A stretch of DNA of 29,221 nt from CAZDVQ01 sp964508975 (GCA_964508975.1 CAZDVQ010000056.1:1-29221), one strand, 5' to 3'; counted from the stretch's first letter, positions 8,180-15,338 are shown. Program-made: numbers and translations. Notes: generated by a model not told the origin, from the sequence alone.

Positions 8180-9853
8180 CTAAACATTTATCTTGCCAAT
8201 AATTTTTTGCTCCAGAGCATCCGCTTCTTTCGCAAGGGCATCAGCTTGGGCGAGTATATCGGCCACGAAAGCTTTATCGTCGAGGCCTGCTGCATTGATG
8301 CGCACGTTCAACCAAGCACCGTGTACAGCCGTGCGGGCGCACAAGGCACCAACGCCAGCATCTGTTATCGAGTTGGGGTTCCCCTCGTCTACCATCGCTT
8401 GAATGATATCAAATGAAGAAAAAGCTAGTTGCATCACCTTGAAAGGCACTTCGGTAGCATATTTCGTCGCATCTTGGATCGCTTGCTTACGGGCTTTTTT
8501 CTCGGCATCTGTAGCTTTGGGCAAACGGAAAGCCTCCATGATTAGGTTAAAAGAGCGCGTATCTTCATCTACCAGTCTGATTAATTCATCCTTGATGGCC
8601 TGGCCTTTTTCAGCCCAATCAGAGAAGTATGCCCAACGATCGTCCCAACCGCGTTTGTGTGAAGACAAGTTGGCTACCATCACGGCCAGTGATACGCCTA
8701 AAGCACCTACGTATGCCGAAACAGAGCCACCACCTGGGGCTGGACTTTCAGAAGCCGTTTCATCGGCAAAATCGTTGAGTTTCATGTTGACCAGCGGTGC
8801 GCTAAATGCATCGCGTAGGCTATACTCGATAACTTTTTGCTGCGGGTCGAATGGGCCGAGTTCGTCGAGGCCCATGGTGCGTACGGCTATTTTAATCAAC
8901 TCGGCCTCTGATACACCTGTGGAGCGTTCTTGTTTGCGGAGGAAATGTTTGCCTGCATCGGTCAAAACTTTCAGCGGCACCATGCCCACCAGCTCAGAGC
9001 CCGTAACGTATAATCCACGGCTTTGGGCCGATTCAACACATGCTTCAAATGCCTCGTGCAGCGGGGTGATGCTGATATTGGTCAGGTTCATACTCACCTG
9101 TGCTATGCCATACTCGGCAATATACCAGCCAATACCTTTAACGGCTTTACATTTTCCGGGGATTCGGATAGGTTCGCCAGTTTCGTCTTTTACAACCTCG
9201 CCAGTCACGGGATCACCGATGCGTTTTACGCGGCCTTGTTCGCGCACGTCAAAAGCCACGGAATTAGCCCTGCGTTCAGATGTAGTGTTGAGGTTAACGT
9301 TGTATGCTACCAGGAAGTCGCGGGCACCAATAGCCGATACGCCTGCTTTCTCGTTAAGGCTACGGGGGCCAAAATCGGGGATAAAATCGTTGCTTGAAAG
9401 TTTTTCGGCCATCTTTTCATATTCGCCAGACCGGATGGTGGCCAAGTTTTTCCAGCGGGGGTCGGTTGCGGCCGATTCGTACAGGAACACGCTAATACCT
9501 AGTTCCTCCCCTACCCTTTTGCCTAGTTGAGTGGCATATTGGGCACATTCCTCCATGCTAATACCCGAAATAGGAATAAGCGGACAAACATCAGTAGCGC
9601 CCATGCGGGGGTGTTCGCCCTTGTGGCGGCGCATATCTATCAACTCGGCAGCTTTTTGAATACCGCGGAAAGCAGCTTCGATGACGGGCTTAGGCTCGCC
9701 TACAAAAGTAACCACGGTACGATTAGTTGCTTTACCCGGGTCAACATCGAGTAGTTTTACACCTTCAACAGATTCGATAGCATCAGTAATTTGCTTGATG
9801 ATGCCCATGTCGCGACCTTCGCTAAAATTCGGAACACACTCGATGAGTTGCAT
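8180..9853 (-). CDS. ftcD: Bifunctional glutamate formimidoyltransferase / formimidoyltetrahydrofolate cyclodeaminase
   Basis: The protein has 557 residues, full length for the bifunctional enzyme. It transfers the formimino group of N-formimino-L-glutamate, from histidine breakdown, to tetrahydrofolate and then deaminates it to 5,10-methenyl-THF. Residues 1 to about 330 form the transferase half (opening with MQLIECVPNFSEGRD, then RRHKGEHPRMGATDVCPLIP with likely catalytic His81). Residues from about 345 form the cyclodeaminase half, with ESPAPGGGSVSAYVGALG at the folate site. The joined form channels the polyglutamylated intermediate. No other histidine-utilisation gene is nearby. A TATCTTTG -7 element lies 30 bases before the start. 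Confidence 0.95.
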   Translation of the reverse strand: MQLIECVPNFSEGRDMGIIKQITDAIESVEGVKLLDVDPGKATNRTVVTFVGEPKPVIEAAFRGIQKAAELIDMRRHKGEHPRMGATDVCPLIPISGISMEECAQYATQLGKRVGEELGISVFLYESAATDPRWKNLATIRSGEYEKMAEKLSSNDFIPDFGPRSLNEKAGVSAIGARDFLVAYNVNLNTTSERRANSVAFDVREQGRVKRIGDPVTGEVVKDETGEPIRIPGKCKAVKGIGWYIAEYGIAQVSMNLTNISITPLHEAFEACVESAQSRGLYVTGSELVGMVPLKVLTDAGKHFLRKQERSTGVSEAELIKIAVRTMGLDELGPFDPQQKVIEYSLRDAFSAPLVNMKLNDFADETASESPAPGGGSVSAYVGALGVSLAVMVANLSSHKRGWDDRWAYFSDWAEKGQAIKDELIRLVDEDTRSFNLIMEAFRLPKATDAEKKARKQAIQDATKYATEVPFKVMQLAFSSFDIIQAMVDEGNPNSITDAGVGALCARTAVHGAWLNVRINAAGLDDKAFVADILAQADALAKEADALEQKIIGKINV

Positions 9854-9882
9854 ATGATTTCGTTTGTTTAATGGTTAGGGCA

Positions 9883-9890
9883 CAAAGATA
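9883..9890 (-). promoter_or_regulatory. Bacteroidota -7 promoter element for ftcD
   Basis: On the minus strand this reads TATCTTTG, an exact TAnnTTTG match, 30 bases before the ftcD ATG. A -33 TTTG at the expected spacing is not seen because the upstream sequence is degenerate repeat. Confidence 0.55.
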
Positions 9891-9894
9891 AGAA

Positions 9895-10000
9895 GAGATA
9901 GGAGATAGGAACGATGAATTATGAACGATGAACTATGAACGATGAACTATGAACTATGAACGATGAACAATGAACGATGAACAATGAACGATGAACCGGT
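9895..10000. repeat. Degenerate ATGAACGATGAA repeat
   Basis: A run of closely related words (ATGAACG, ATGAACT, ATGAACA) repeats about ten times and leads into the first family B unit. A shorter form separates B units here and near 28950 and 29080. It fills part of the 662-base gap between ftcD and the gene at 10516. Confidence 0.8.
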
Positions 10001-10090
10001 CGAGCGAAGCTCGGCCCAACCCCCGCTACCAACAGACGCGCAGCGTCAGTGCAGTGGAGGGGGTCGGCGCAACGCGCCGGGGGGAGGCGC
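10001..10090. repeat. Family B structured tandem unit B1
   Basis: The unit holds CGAGC/GCTCG around GAA (10001-10013), then AACCCCCGCTACC, GACGC/GCGTC around GCA (10035-10047), TGCAGTGGAGGGGG, a hairpin CGGCGC/GCGCCG around AAC (10065-10079), and GGGGGGAGGCGC. The CCCCC and GGGGG blocks can close the middle stem. The next unit begins 118 bases later. Confidence 0.85.
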
Positions 10091-10118
10091 TTCTTTAAAC
10101 AATGAACGATGAACCGAT

Positions 10119-10308
10119 CGAGCGAAGCTCGGCTCAACCCCCGCTACCAACAGACGCGCAGCGTCAGTGCAGTGGAGGGGGTCGGCGCANNNNNNNNNNN
10201 NNNNNNNNNNNNNNNNNNNNNNNNNNNNNNNNNNNNNNNNNNNNNNNNNNNNNNNNNNNNNNNNNNNNNNNNNNNNNNNNNNNNNNNNNACGCGACGGGG
10301 GGAGGCGC
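10119..10308. repeat. Family B tandem unit B2, interrupted by the scaffold gap
   Basis: It is nearly identical to B1 up to position 10189, then N. Sequence after the gap resumes with ...GGGGGGAGGCGC, the end of a B unit. The true number of units here is unknown because the gap falls inside the array. Confidence 0.8.
10190..10289. other. Assembly gap (100 N)
   Basis: There are exactly 100 N in a row, the usual placeholder for a gap of unknown size. The same repeat family stands on both sides, so the break was probably caused by the repeat. After the gap, 10309-10475 shows no gene or recognisable element. Confidence 0.95.
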
Positions 10309-10475
10309 AAAAATAGTTAAGAGTGCAGAAGGCAGAGAGCAGAGTAGCCCGGTGCTTTTTTGAACTATGAATACTTAGGTATGTTTAACCGTTGGGGATC
10401 AGGTATAAATTACTAGCCTCGAAAAAAATATTTGCCTTTGTGACAAATGTAACCAAGTCGATAGTAAAGCTACCC

Positions 10476-10483
10476 TATTTTTG
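10476..10483 (+). promoter_or_regulatory. Bacteroidota -7 promoter element for the sulfur cluster
   Basis: TATTTTTG matches TAnnTTTG, 32 bases before the ATG at 10516. A TTTG -33 element at standard spacing is missing; the nearest is at 10437-10440, which is too far away. Confidence 0.5.
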
Positions 10484-10515
10484 CATCATCAATCACGTAA
10501 AAAACAACTTATCAT

Positions 10516-11937
10516 ATGAAAATCGAACAGATTTACACAGGATGTTTGGCACAAGGCGCCTACTACATCGAAAGCAATGGCGAAGTTGCCATCATTGACC
10601 CACTACGCGAAGTTCAGCCTTACCTCGATATGGCCGAAAAAAACAACGCCAAAATCAAGTACGTTTTTGAAACGCACTTCCACGCCGACTTCGTTTCAGG
10701 CCACGTTGACTTAGCTAAAGCCAGCGGTGCTAAAATCGTATACGGTCCAACCACCATGCAAACTGGTTTCGAGATGATCGTTGCCGAAGACAACCAAGTG
10801 TTTGAACTGGGTGCCCTTAAAATTAAAGTGTTGCACACGCCTGGCCACACCATGGAAAGTAGCTGTTACCTCTTGAGCGACGAAAATGGTAAAGATGTAG
10901 CCATCTTCACCGGAGATACCTTGTTTATCGGTGATGTTGGTCGACCAGACCTCGCGCAAAAAGTAATTGCCGACTTAACCCAGGAAAAACTGGCCTCATA
11001 CATGTTCGACTCATTGCGCAACAAAATCATGCCTTTGAGCGATGACCTCATCGTTTACCCCGCACACGGCGCTGGTTCTGCTTGTGGTAAAAAAATGAGC
11101 AAAGAAACCTCTGATACCCTCGGTAACCAGAAAAAAACCAACTATGCACTCGACTTGAGCTTGAGCCGCGAGGACTTCATCGCTGCTCTCCTCAACGGTT
11201 TAACGCCTCCTCCGGCATATTTCCCACAAAACGTGTTGATGAATATCCAAGGATACGACAGCATTAACGCCGTGTTGGAACGTGGTACCCGTGCCCTTAG
11301 CCCTGCTGAGTTTGACGTGGTGGCCAACGAAACCAGTGCTGTAGTTATCGACGCCCGTGCTGCACAAGAATTTGCCAAAGCATTTGTACCCAACTCTATC
11401 AATATCGGTATCGATGGTAGCTTTGCCGTTTGGGTAGGTACTTTAGTGCCAGACCTGAAACAAGAAATCCTCTTGGTTTGTGAAACTGGCCGCGAGGAAG
11501 AAATCATCACCCGTTTGGCTCGCGTGGGTTACGATCATTGTATCGGCTACCTTGCTGGTGGTATCGAAGCCTGGAAAAACGACGGTCGTGAAGTCGATTC
11601 AATCCAAAGCGTTAGCGTGGATGAATTCGCCGACTTAAACGCTGCCGGCGATATCAATATCCTCGACGTGCGCAAGGCCAGCGAGTTCCGCAGTGAGCAC
11701 ATCATCGGTGCTGAAAATGCCCCACTCGACTATATCAACGATAGCATGGCTTCTATCAACAAAGATAAAACCTACTACGTACACTGTGCCGGTGGATACC
11801 GCTCTATGGTGTTTGCTTCTATCCTCAAAGCCCGTGGCTATGATAAGCTCATCGACGTGGCTGGTGGTTTCTCTGCTATCAAGAAAAGTGAAAAATTTGA
11901 AATCAGCGATTACGTTTGCCCAACAACGGAATTGTAA
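10516..11937 (+). CDS. Persulfide dioxygenase-like metallo-beta-lactamase fused to two rhodanese domains
   Basis: The protein has 473 residues. Residues 1 to about 250 form an ETHE1/glyoxalase II-like metallo-beta-lactamase domain: T53-H54-F-H56-A-D58-F, PGH111T, GD134T and PAH184G. ETHE1 enzymes hold one Fe(II) by two His and one Asp, matching H54, H111 and D134, and oxidise glutathione or related persulfide to sulfite. The usual DH of HxHxDH is DF here, a variation compatible with a mononuclear site. A rhodanese domain at about 262-360 has Cys322 in the loop CETGREEE; a second at about 365-460 has Cys424 in CAGGYRS, so both keep the sulfur-carrying Cys. The protein heads a plus-strand cluster with a DUF6132 peptide, another rhodanese and a YeiH exporter, consistent with sulfane-sulfur oxidation. 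It is probably cytosolic. Confidence 0.93.
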   Translation: MKIEQIYTGCLAQGAYYIESNGEVAIIDPLREVQPYLDMAEKNNAKIKYVFETHFHADFVSGHVDLAKASGAKIVYGPTTMQTGFEMIVAEDNQVFELGALKIKVLHTPGHTMESSCYLLSDENGKDVAIFTGDTLFIGDVGRPDLAQKVIADLTQEKLASYMFDSLRNKIMPLSDDLIVYPAHGAGSACGKKMSKETSDTLGNQKKTNYALDLSLSREDFIAALLNGLTPPPAYFPQNVLMNIQGYDSINAVLERGTRALSPAEFDVVANETSAVVIDARAAQEFAKAFVPNSINIGIDGSFAVWVGTLVPDLKQEILLVCETGREEEIITRLARVGYDHCIGYLAGGIEAWKNDGREVDSIQSVSVDEFADLNAAGDINILDVRKASEFRSEHIIGAENAPLDYINDSMASINKDKTYYVHCAGGYRSMVFASILKARGYDKLIDVAGGFSAIKKSEKFEISDYVCPTTEL

Positions 11938-11940
11938 TTT

Positions 11941-12028
11941 ATAAGTTGGTAGTTGATAGTTGGTAGTTTATAGAAATCACACTCCACGCTATTAACTATC
12001 AACTTTTAACCATCAACTATCAACTAAA
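11941..12028. repeat. Degenerate repeats forming a long imperfect inverted repeat
   Basis: The left part (about 11943-11972) is built of AGTTGGTAGTTGATAG words. The right part (about 11994-12026) is built of AACTATCAACTTTTAACC words, which are roughly their reverse complement. The transcript could fold into a long AU/GU-rich hairpin between the persulfide dioxygenase and the DUF6132 gene. Confidence 0.65.
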
Positions 12029-12211
12029 TTGGTTTTCCTCGCTAAATACAAGCTAACCATACTGGGCATCCTGCTTGGTGCTGTAGCGGGCTATGCCTAC
12101 TATTATTTTATAGGTTGTTCTAGCGGCTCGTGTTCTATCACCTCCAGCCCGGTCAACAGCACCTTGTACGGAGCCCTCATGGGCGCACTGCTTCTCAATA
12201 TTTTTGAATAA
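12029..12211 (+). CDS. DUF6132 family small membrane protein
   Basis: The peptide is 60 residues with a TTG start at 12029; no ATG is available in frame. It has two membrane segments (about 9-27 and 44-58) flanking a short loop with GCSSGSCSITSSP, followed by STLYGALMGALL. This cysteine-containing loop and the total length fit DUF6132, a family of unknown function that I associate with Bacteroidota sulfur/rhodanese clusters. The position between two rhodanese proteins and before an exporter supports a role in sulfur handling at the membrane, perhaps with the two loop cysteines carrying sulfur; that is inference. It overlaps no neighbour and sits 91 bases after the previous stop. Confidence 0.8.
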   Translation: MVFLAKYKLTILGILLGAVAGYAYYYFIGCSSGSCSITSSPVNSTLYGALMGALLLNIFE

Positions 12212-12265
12212 AAGTGCGTATCAAATTTAACTATTAACTTTTAACTTTAAACTCATAACTCTATC

Positions 12266-12532
12266 ATGTCGATTCTCGATAAAGTAGCCATCATCGATGT
12301 ACGCACACCTGCTGAATTCCAAGGTGGTCACGTAGTAGGTTCCGTAAACATTCCGCTGAACGAAATTCCGGAGCGTGTAGCCGAGCTGAAAAACATCAGC
12401 AAGAAAGTCATCTTCTGCTGTGCCTCTGGCGGCCGTAGTGGTCAAGCCACTGCTTTCATGCGCCAACAAGGCCTAGATTGCGAGAATGGTGGTTCTTGGT
12501 TGGATGTAAATTACGCCATCCAGCAAGCATAA
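12266..12532 (+). CDS. Single-domain rhodanese-like sulfurtransferase
   Basis: The protein has 88 residues, one compact rhodanese domain. It shows VAIIDVRTPAEFQGGHVVGSVNIPL, the usual N-terminal substrate-side block, and the active loop C51-C52-A-S-G-G-R-S. Cys52 is the expected persulfide carrier, with an extra Cys just before it. Small rhodaneses move sulfane sulfur between carriers in the cytosol; no signal peptide is present. It lies 54 bases after the DUF6132 gene and before a hairpin and a terminator, so it probably ends the main transcript of the sulfur cluster. Substrate and partner are not defined by the sequence. Confidence 0.9.
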   Translation: MSILDKVAIIDVRTPAEFQGGHVVGSVNIPLNEIPERVAELKNISKKVIFCCASGGRSGQATAFMRQQGLDCENGGSWLDVNYAIQQA

Positions 12533-12545
12533 TTTAAAGCGCTTC

Positions 12546-12564
12546 AACGTTTCCTGTAAACGTT
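12546..12564 (+). promoter_or_regulatory. Small hairpin before the cluster terminator
   Basis: AACGTTT and AAACGTT pair around CCTGT, 13 bases after the rhodanese stop codon and 14 bases before the terminator stem. It could be part of a two-hairpin attenuator or a 3' end structure. Confidence 0.45.
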
Positions 12565-12578
12565 CCAACAACATTACC

Positions 12579-12610
12579 AGGAGAGGCGCAGCGATGTGCC
12601 TCTCCTTTTT
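12579..12610 (+). terminator. Intrinsic terminator between the rhodanese gene and the YeiH-type gene
   Basis: A perfect 9-bp stem (AGGAGAGGC / GCCTCTCCT) with a 10-base loop is followed directly by a T-run. Only 35 bases separate the T-run from the next ATG, leaving little room for a promoter, so the exporter is reached by read-through or by a promoter that I cannot identify. Confidence 0.85.
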
Positions 12611-12645
12611 CATGCCCATACCGGAGCAAAACACCTCTTTTTACC

Positions 12646-13575
12646 ATGGAAATCAACGCTAAATCCATCATATTTTCCATATTGGCCTTGTCCACCTTAA
12701 CACCTTGGATTGATCCGCCTATCGCTTTGCTCATGGGTTTAATCGTGGCATTCACCCTCGGAAACCCGTTCCAAGCGTACAATTCAAAAGCGACAAAGTA
12801 CTTGTTGCAATACTCTATCGTGGGACTAGGTTTCGGCATGAATGCTTATGCTGCGGCCAAAGCAGGCCAAGTGGGCGTAATGTTTACCTTTGCCAGCATT
12901 GCATTTACCTTGGGCATGGGCCTAATTTTGTACAAGACCTTAAAGCTCGAGCAAAAATCATCCGTACTCATTTCGTCCGGTACGGCTATTTGTGGCGGTA
13001 GCGCTATTGCTGCGGTCTCCCCGATTATCAAGGCCGATCAAGCGCAGATTTCGGTAGCGCTTATCACGGTTTTCGTGCTGAATGCTGTTGCGTTATTTGC
13101 ATTCCCAGCCATTGGCCACTATTTTGACATGAGCCAAACCGATTTCGGGCTTTGGGCGGCCATAGCCATCCACGATACCAGCTCGGTGGTAGGAGCAGCA
13201 GCCAAGTACGGCGAGGAAGCTTTACAAGTAGCCACCACGGTCAAACTTCAGCGCGCCTTGTGGATTATCCCCATATCCTTATTGTTTGCCTACGTGTTCA
13301 AAAACAAAGATCAAAAATTCAGCTTCCCATATTTCATTTTGTTCTTCATTGCGGCCATGTTAATCAGCACCTTCGTGCCAGGATTTGCCGCTTTTGGTAA
13401 AGACATTGCGATGGCGGCCAAAAAAGGCCTTACCTTAACGCTGTTCCTCATCGGCGCGGGCTTATCCCGCAGCGCCATCCAGCAAGTTGGGGCCATGCCC
13501 ATGTTGCTCGGTGTATTACTATGGATAGCCATCTCGGTATTGAGCTTCATGGTTATCGCATCCCCCATGCTGTAG
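12646..13575 (+). CDS. yeiH: YeiH/UPF0324 family putative sulfur-oxyanion exporter
   Basis: The protein has 309 residues and is polytopic, with about ten hydrophobic segments. Family blocks are visible: LLGLI-type start (ALLMGLIVAFTLGNPF), LLQYSIVGLGFGMN near 53, SSGTAICGGSAIAAVSPIIKAD near 110, AIAIHDTSSVVGAAAKYG near 173 and LFLIGAGLSRSAIQQVG near 277. YeiH-like proteins are annotated as putative sulfate exporters and some relatives are linked to sulfite or taurine metabolism; direct evidence is limited. Its place after a persulfide dioxygenase, which produces sulfite, fits export of a sulfur oxyanion. It is separated from the preceding gene by a terminator and followed by family A copy A4. 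Confidence 0.9.
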   Translation: MEINAKSIIFSILALSTLTPWIDPPIALLMGLIVAFTLGNPFQAYNSKATKYLLQYSIVGLGFGMNAYAAAKAGQVGVMFTFASIAFTLGMGLILYKTLKLEQKSSVLISSGTAICGGSAIAAVSPIIKADQAQISVALITVFVLNAVALFAFPAIGHYFDMSQTDFGLWAAIAIHDTSSVVGAAAKYGEEALQVATTVKLQRALWIIPISLLFAYVFKNKDQKFSFPYFILFFIAAMLISTFVPGFAAFGKDIAMAAKKGLTLTLFLIGAGLSRSAIQQVGAMPMLLGVLLWIAISVLSFMVIASPML

Positions 13576-13588
13576 ATTTTAATGATTT

Positions 13589-13693
13589 GGGCGTGCCCCC
13601 GCGGATATGCCGCGGGGTCGTGCCCTTCCGGGGTTCGCTGTCGCTCCGTGCTACGCACCGCAGCTTGCGCCGCGCCCTCCAGGCCACTCACGC
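13589..13693 (+). repeat. Family A structured intergenic element, copy A4
   Basis: It begins with GGGCGTG 13 bases after the YeiH stop codon and ends in CACGC. Hairpins are CCCCGCGG/CCGCGGGG (13597-13617), GTGC/GCAC around TAC (13648-13658) and CGCAGC/GCCGCG around TTGC with one mismatch. The conserved CCGGGGTTCGC and GCCCTCCAGGCCA blocks are present. Orientation is the same as the upstream gene. Confidence 0.85.
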
Positions 13694-13722
13694 TAACCCC
13701 AGTAGCTTCGCTACTGGGGTTA
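13694..13722. repeat. Perfect 13-bp hairpin flanking copy A4
   Basis: TAACCCCAGTAGC pairs with GCTACTGGGGTTA around TTC, directly abutting copy A4. It occupies the same side of the element as the flanking hairpins of A3 and A5. Confidence 0.8.
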
Positions 13723-13777
13723 GATAGGAGTGAGGAGATAGGAGTGAGGAGATAAGAGAAAAATGAACAAATTTGCC

Positions 13778-13845
13778 CCGCTCCGCTAGGAGCGGTATGT
13801 TAATAGAATAAGTGATTTATAGGCATTGTAGCTCCACTAGGAGCG
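13778..13845. repeat. Two short CTCC-nCTA-GGAG hairpins
   Basis: CCGCTCC/GGAGCGG around GCTA (13778-13795) and GCTCC/GGAGC around ACTA (13831-13844) are two related copies about 50 bases apart. They look like a dispersed short palindromic repeat. Apart from these, A4 and a GAGGAGATAGGAGT-type simple repeat (13722-13757), I see nothing in the 408-base gap 13576-13983. Confidence 0.6.
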
Positions 13846-13983
13846 ACACCCATTCGGCTGTTAGGCAGCTTTGCGGTGTGCTGATTTTTTAATGTGCTGA
13901 TTAGGGTATTTTTTTTAACAAAATTCGGTAAAATACCTGTATAGAAATTAAAAGTTGTATTTTTTTCATTTAAAACCACCTAC

Positions 13984-14631
13984 TTAATCAAGTAGGTTAC
14001 CTCCCGAACAAAACTCTATTCTCATCGGTAAATCCGAGAAATCCACTTGATATTCGACAAAAAAATTACCCTCAGCATTAATATTGAAAGTTTCGTCGTG
14101 TTCGATAAGTACTCCATCATTTAAAAATTTACCCCAAACAATCAATACCCCCTTCTCGTTCTCAGGAAAATCAATTCGCTCTCCATCGTAGATTAAATAC
14201 CTAGGCTGCTGCAATAGCCTTAGCCTAGCCCGCCCTTTATGATTTGTTTTGACTACATCATATCCGTTTTTGTAATAGATTTTCAGCTCTAAACCTATTT
14301 GAAGGAATTCACCTCCCCTGAAGTAGAGTTTGTTTTTCCTGCCCATTATGAAAGTGTCAACATACAAAATTTTCTCTAGCTTAATGTTTAATTTATCGCC
14401 CTGCCTTTCATAGGTGCCTTCTTTCTCATAATACAATTTGTTGGTTGCCCTATCAAGTTCTATGTATTTAACTCGGCCATCCGTAAAAAAAATATATTTC
14501 CTTGGAGTCCATGTTTTGGAACCGTTTCGGCAGCCTTCGTACACGCCCTCCATACGCTCTTGGGCGTGTATTTCGCATGGGAACATGGATAACCATATCC
14601 ACAAAAAACTAAACCAATGTTTCATACTCAT
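13984..14631 (-). CDS. Low-GC secreted protein of unknown function
   Basis: The protein is 215 residues from the ATG at 14629-14631 (MSMKHWFSFLWIW...); an ATG two codons later is equally possible. I prefer these starts over an upstream ATG because they give a signal peptide ending near EIHAQ. The mature protein starts ERMEGVYEGCRNGSKTWTPRKYIFFTDGRVKYIELD and resembles a lipocalin-like or 'copper-resistance NlpE-like' beta design only in general strand pattern; I assign no family. It has many Lys, Tyr and Asn residues and is visibly richer in A+T than its neighbours, which may point to later acquisition or weak constraint. Confidence 0.65.
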   Translation of the reverse strand: MSMKHWFSFLWIWLSMFPCEIHAQERMEGVYEGCRNGSKTWTPRKYIFFTDGRVKYIELDRATNKLYYEKEGTYERQGDKLNIKLEKILYVDTFIMGRKNKLYFRGGEFLQIGLELKIYYKNGYDVVKTNHKGRARLRLLQQPRYLIYDGERIDFPENEKGVLIVWGKFLNDGVLIEHDETFNINAEGNFFVEYQVDFSDLPMRIEFCSGGNLLD

Positions 14632-14881
14632 TTTGGGATTATAAAACTTAATATACGTCATGTTTTTTAAGGTCAATTCCATTGATTCGTTGCGTTGTTG
14701 CATGGCTCACATCCATTAAATCCATGGGCATAAATAATACAAGATACTTTTGAGTACTTGAATTTGGATCCAATACGGGCAAATGCACAATACAAAAGTA
14801 TCAAAATATTACATAACAGCAAAACCTCTGGTTAAAACCTACCAGTTCAGCATTTTTAGGGAAGCTACCTTGGTAGGCTTG

Positions 14882-14904
14882 GAGACGCCTGGGTTGGGCG
14901 TCTC
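14882..14904. repeat. GAGACGCC/GGCGTCTC hairpin
   Basis: A perfect 8-bp stem with loop TGGGTTG, followed by TACAGGG, has the form of a dispersed palindromic repeat. Its TGTAGAGA arm is shared with the hairpin at 5764-5811. It lies in the 707-base gene-free stretch 14632-15338, which otherwise holds copy A5, its flanking hairpin and a promoter; 14632-14880 and 14905-15073 show nothing I can name. Confidence 0.6.
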
Positions 14905-15073
14905 TACAGGGTTGTTTACCTGCTGGGGTTATTCTGGGCGCGAACGTAGGTACGCCTCTACATTTTTGTTTGAACCATGCTTACCTTGACTAATTTGAAT
15001 TTTGAGATGGCACAAACCAAGTTTGCCTTTCACATGAATCAAAAAATCACATAAATCAAGGTTCAGACAAGAT

Positions 15074-15094
15074 ACGGCGGCCGCAGGCCGCCGT
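15074..15094. repeat. Perfect 9-bp hairpin flanking copy A5
   Basis: ACGGCGGCC and GGCCGCCGT pair around GCA, directly abutting the GCGTTAGCTG end of family A copy A5. Confidence 0.75.
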
Positions 15095-15196
15095 GCGTTA
15101 GCTGCTTGGAGCGTGCCGCCAAAGGCGGCAGTGCGTAGCACCGAGGCGAACAGCCGAGCGCGGAAAGGAGCGGCGACGCAAAGCGGCGCAACGCCC
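15095..15196 (-). repeat. Family A structured intergenic element, copy A5
   Basis: It runs from GCGTTAGCTG to AACGCCC, with stems TGCCGCC/GGCGGCA around AAA (15114-15130), GTGC/GCAC around GTA (15131-15141) and GCGACGC/GCGGCGC around AAA with one mismatch. The middle block is more divergent than in other copies. No minus-strand gene ends beside it, so it is one of two copies without the stop-codon position. Confidence 0.8.
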
Positions 15197-15252
15197 AAAA
15201 AACAAACACGCAGAACCATTTGAAAAAAAATATAAACAAATTAGTTAAATAA

Positions 15253-15285
15253 TTTGGCAATATGAAACAATATGTTTTATATTTG
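15253..15285 (+). promoter_or_regulatory. Complete Bacteroidota promoter
   Basis: TTTG at 15253-15256 and TATATTTG at 15278-15285 match the -33 and TAnnTTTG -7 elements with a 21-base spacer. The start codon follows at 15339, leaving an untranslated leader of roughly 45 bases. This is the best promoter in the window. Confidence 0.75.
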
Positions 15286-15338
15286 CGTTGTCAATTTAAA
15301 CAATTGAATCAAATCGTTTACAATTTAAATCGCCACAC

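Noticed and set aside
8403..9530. 375-residue open frame opposite ftcD
   Set aside because: It lies wholly antisense to a well-supported enzyme gene and its product is Ser/Arg-rich without domains. It is a shadow of codon bias.
9919..10137. Open frame reading through family B and the ATGAACG repeat
   Set aside because: The product is a translation of simple repeat (FIVHCSSFIVH...), not a gene.
9895..10308. CRISPR array
   Set aside because: The repeated unit is about 116 bases with internal hairpins, the spacers are near-identical simple repeats, and no cas gene is present.
14929..15260. Open frames in the 14.9-15.3 kb gap
   Set aside because: Both run through copy A5 and its flanking hairpin and have no start signal or recognisable product.
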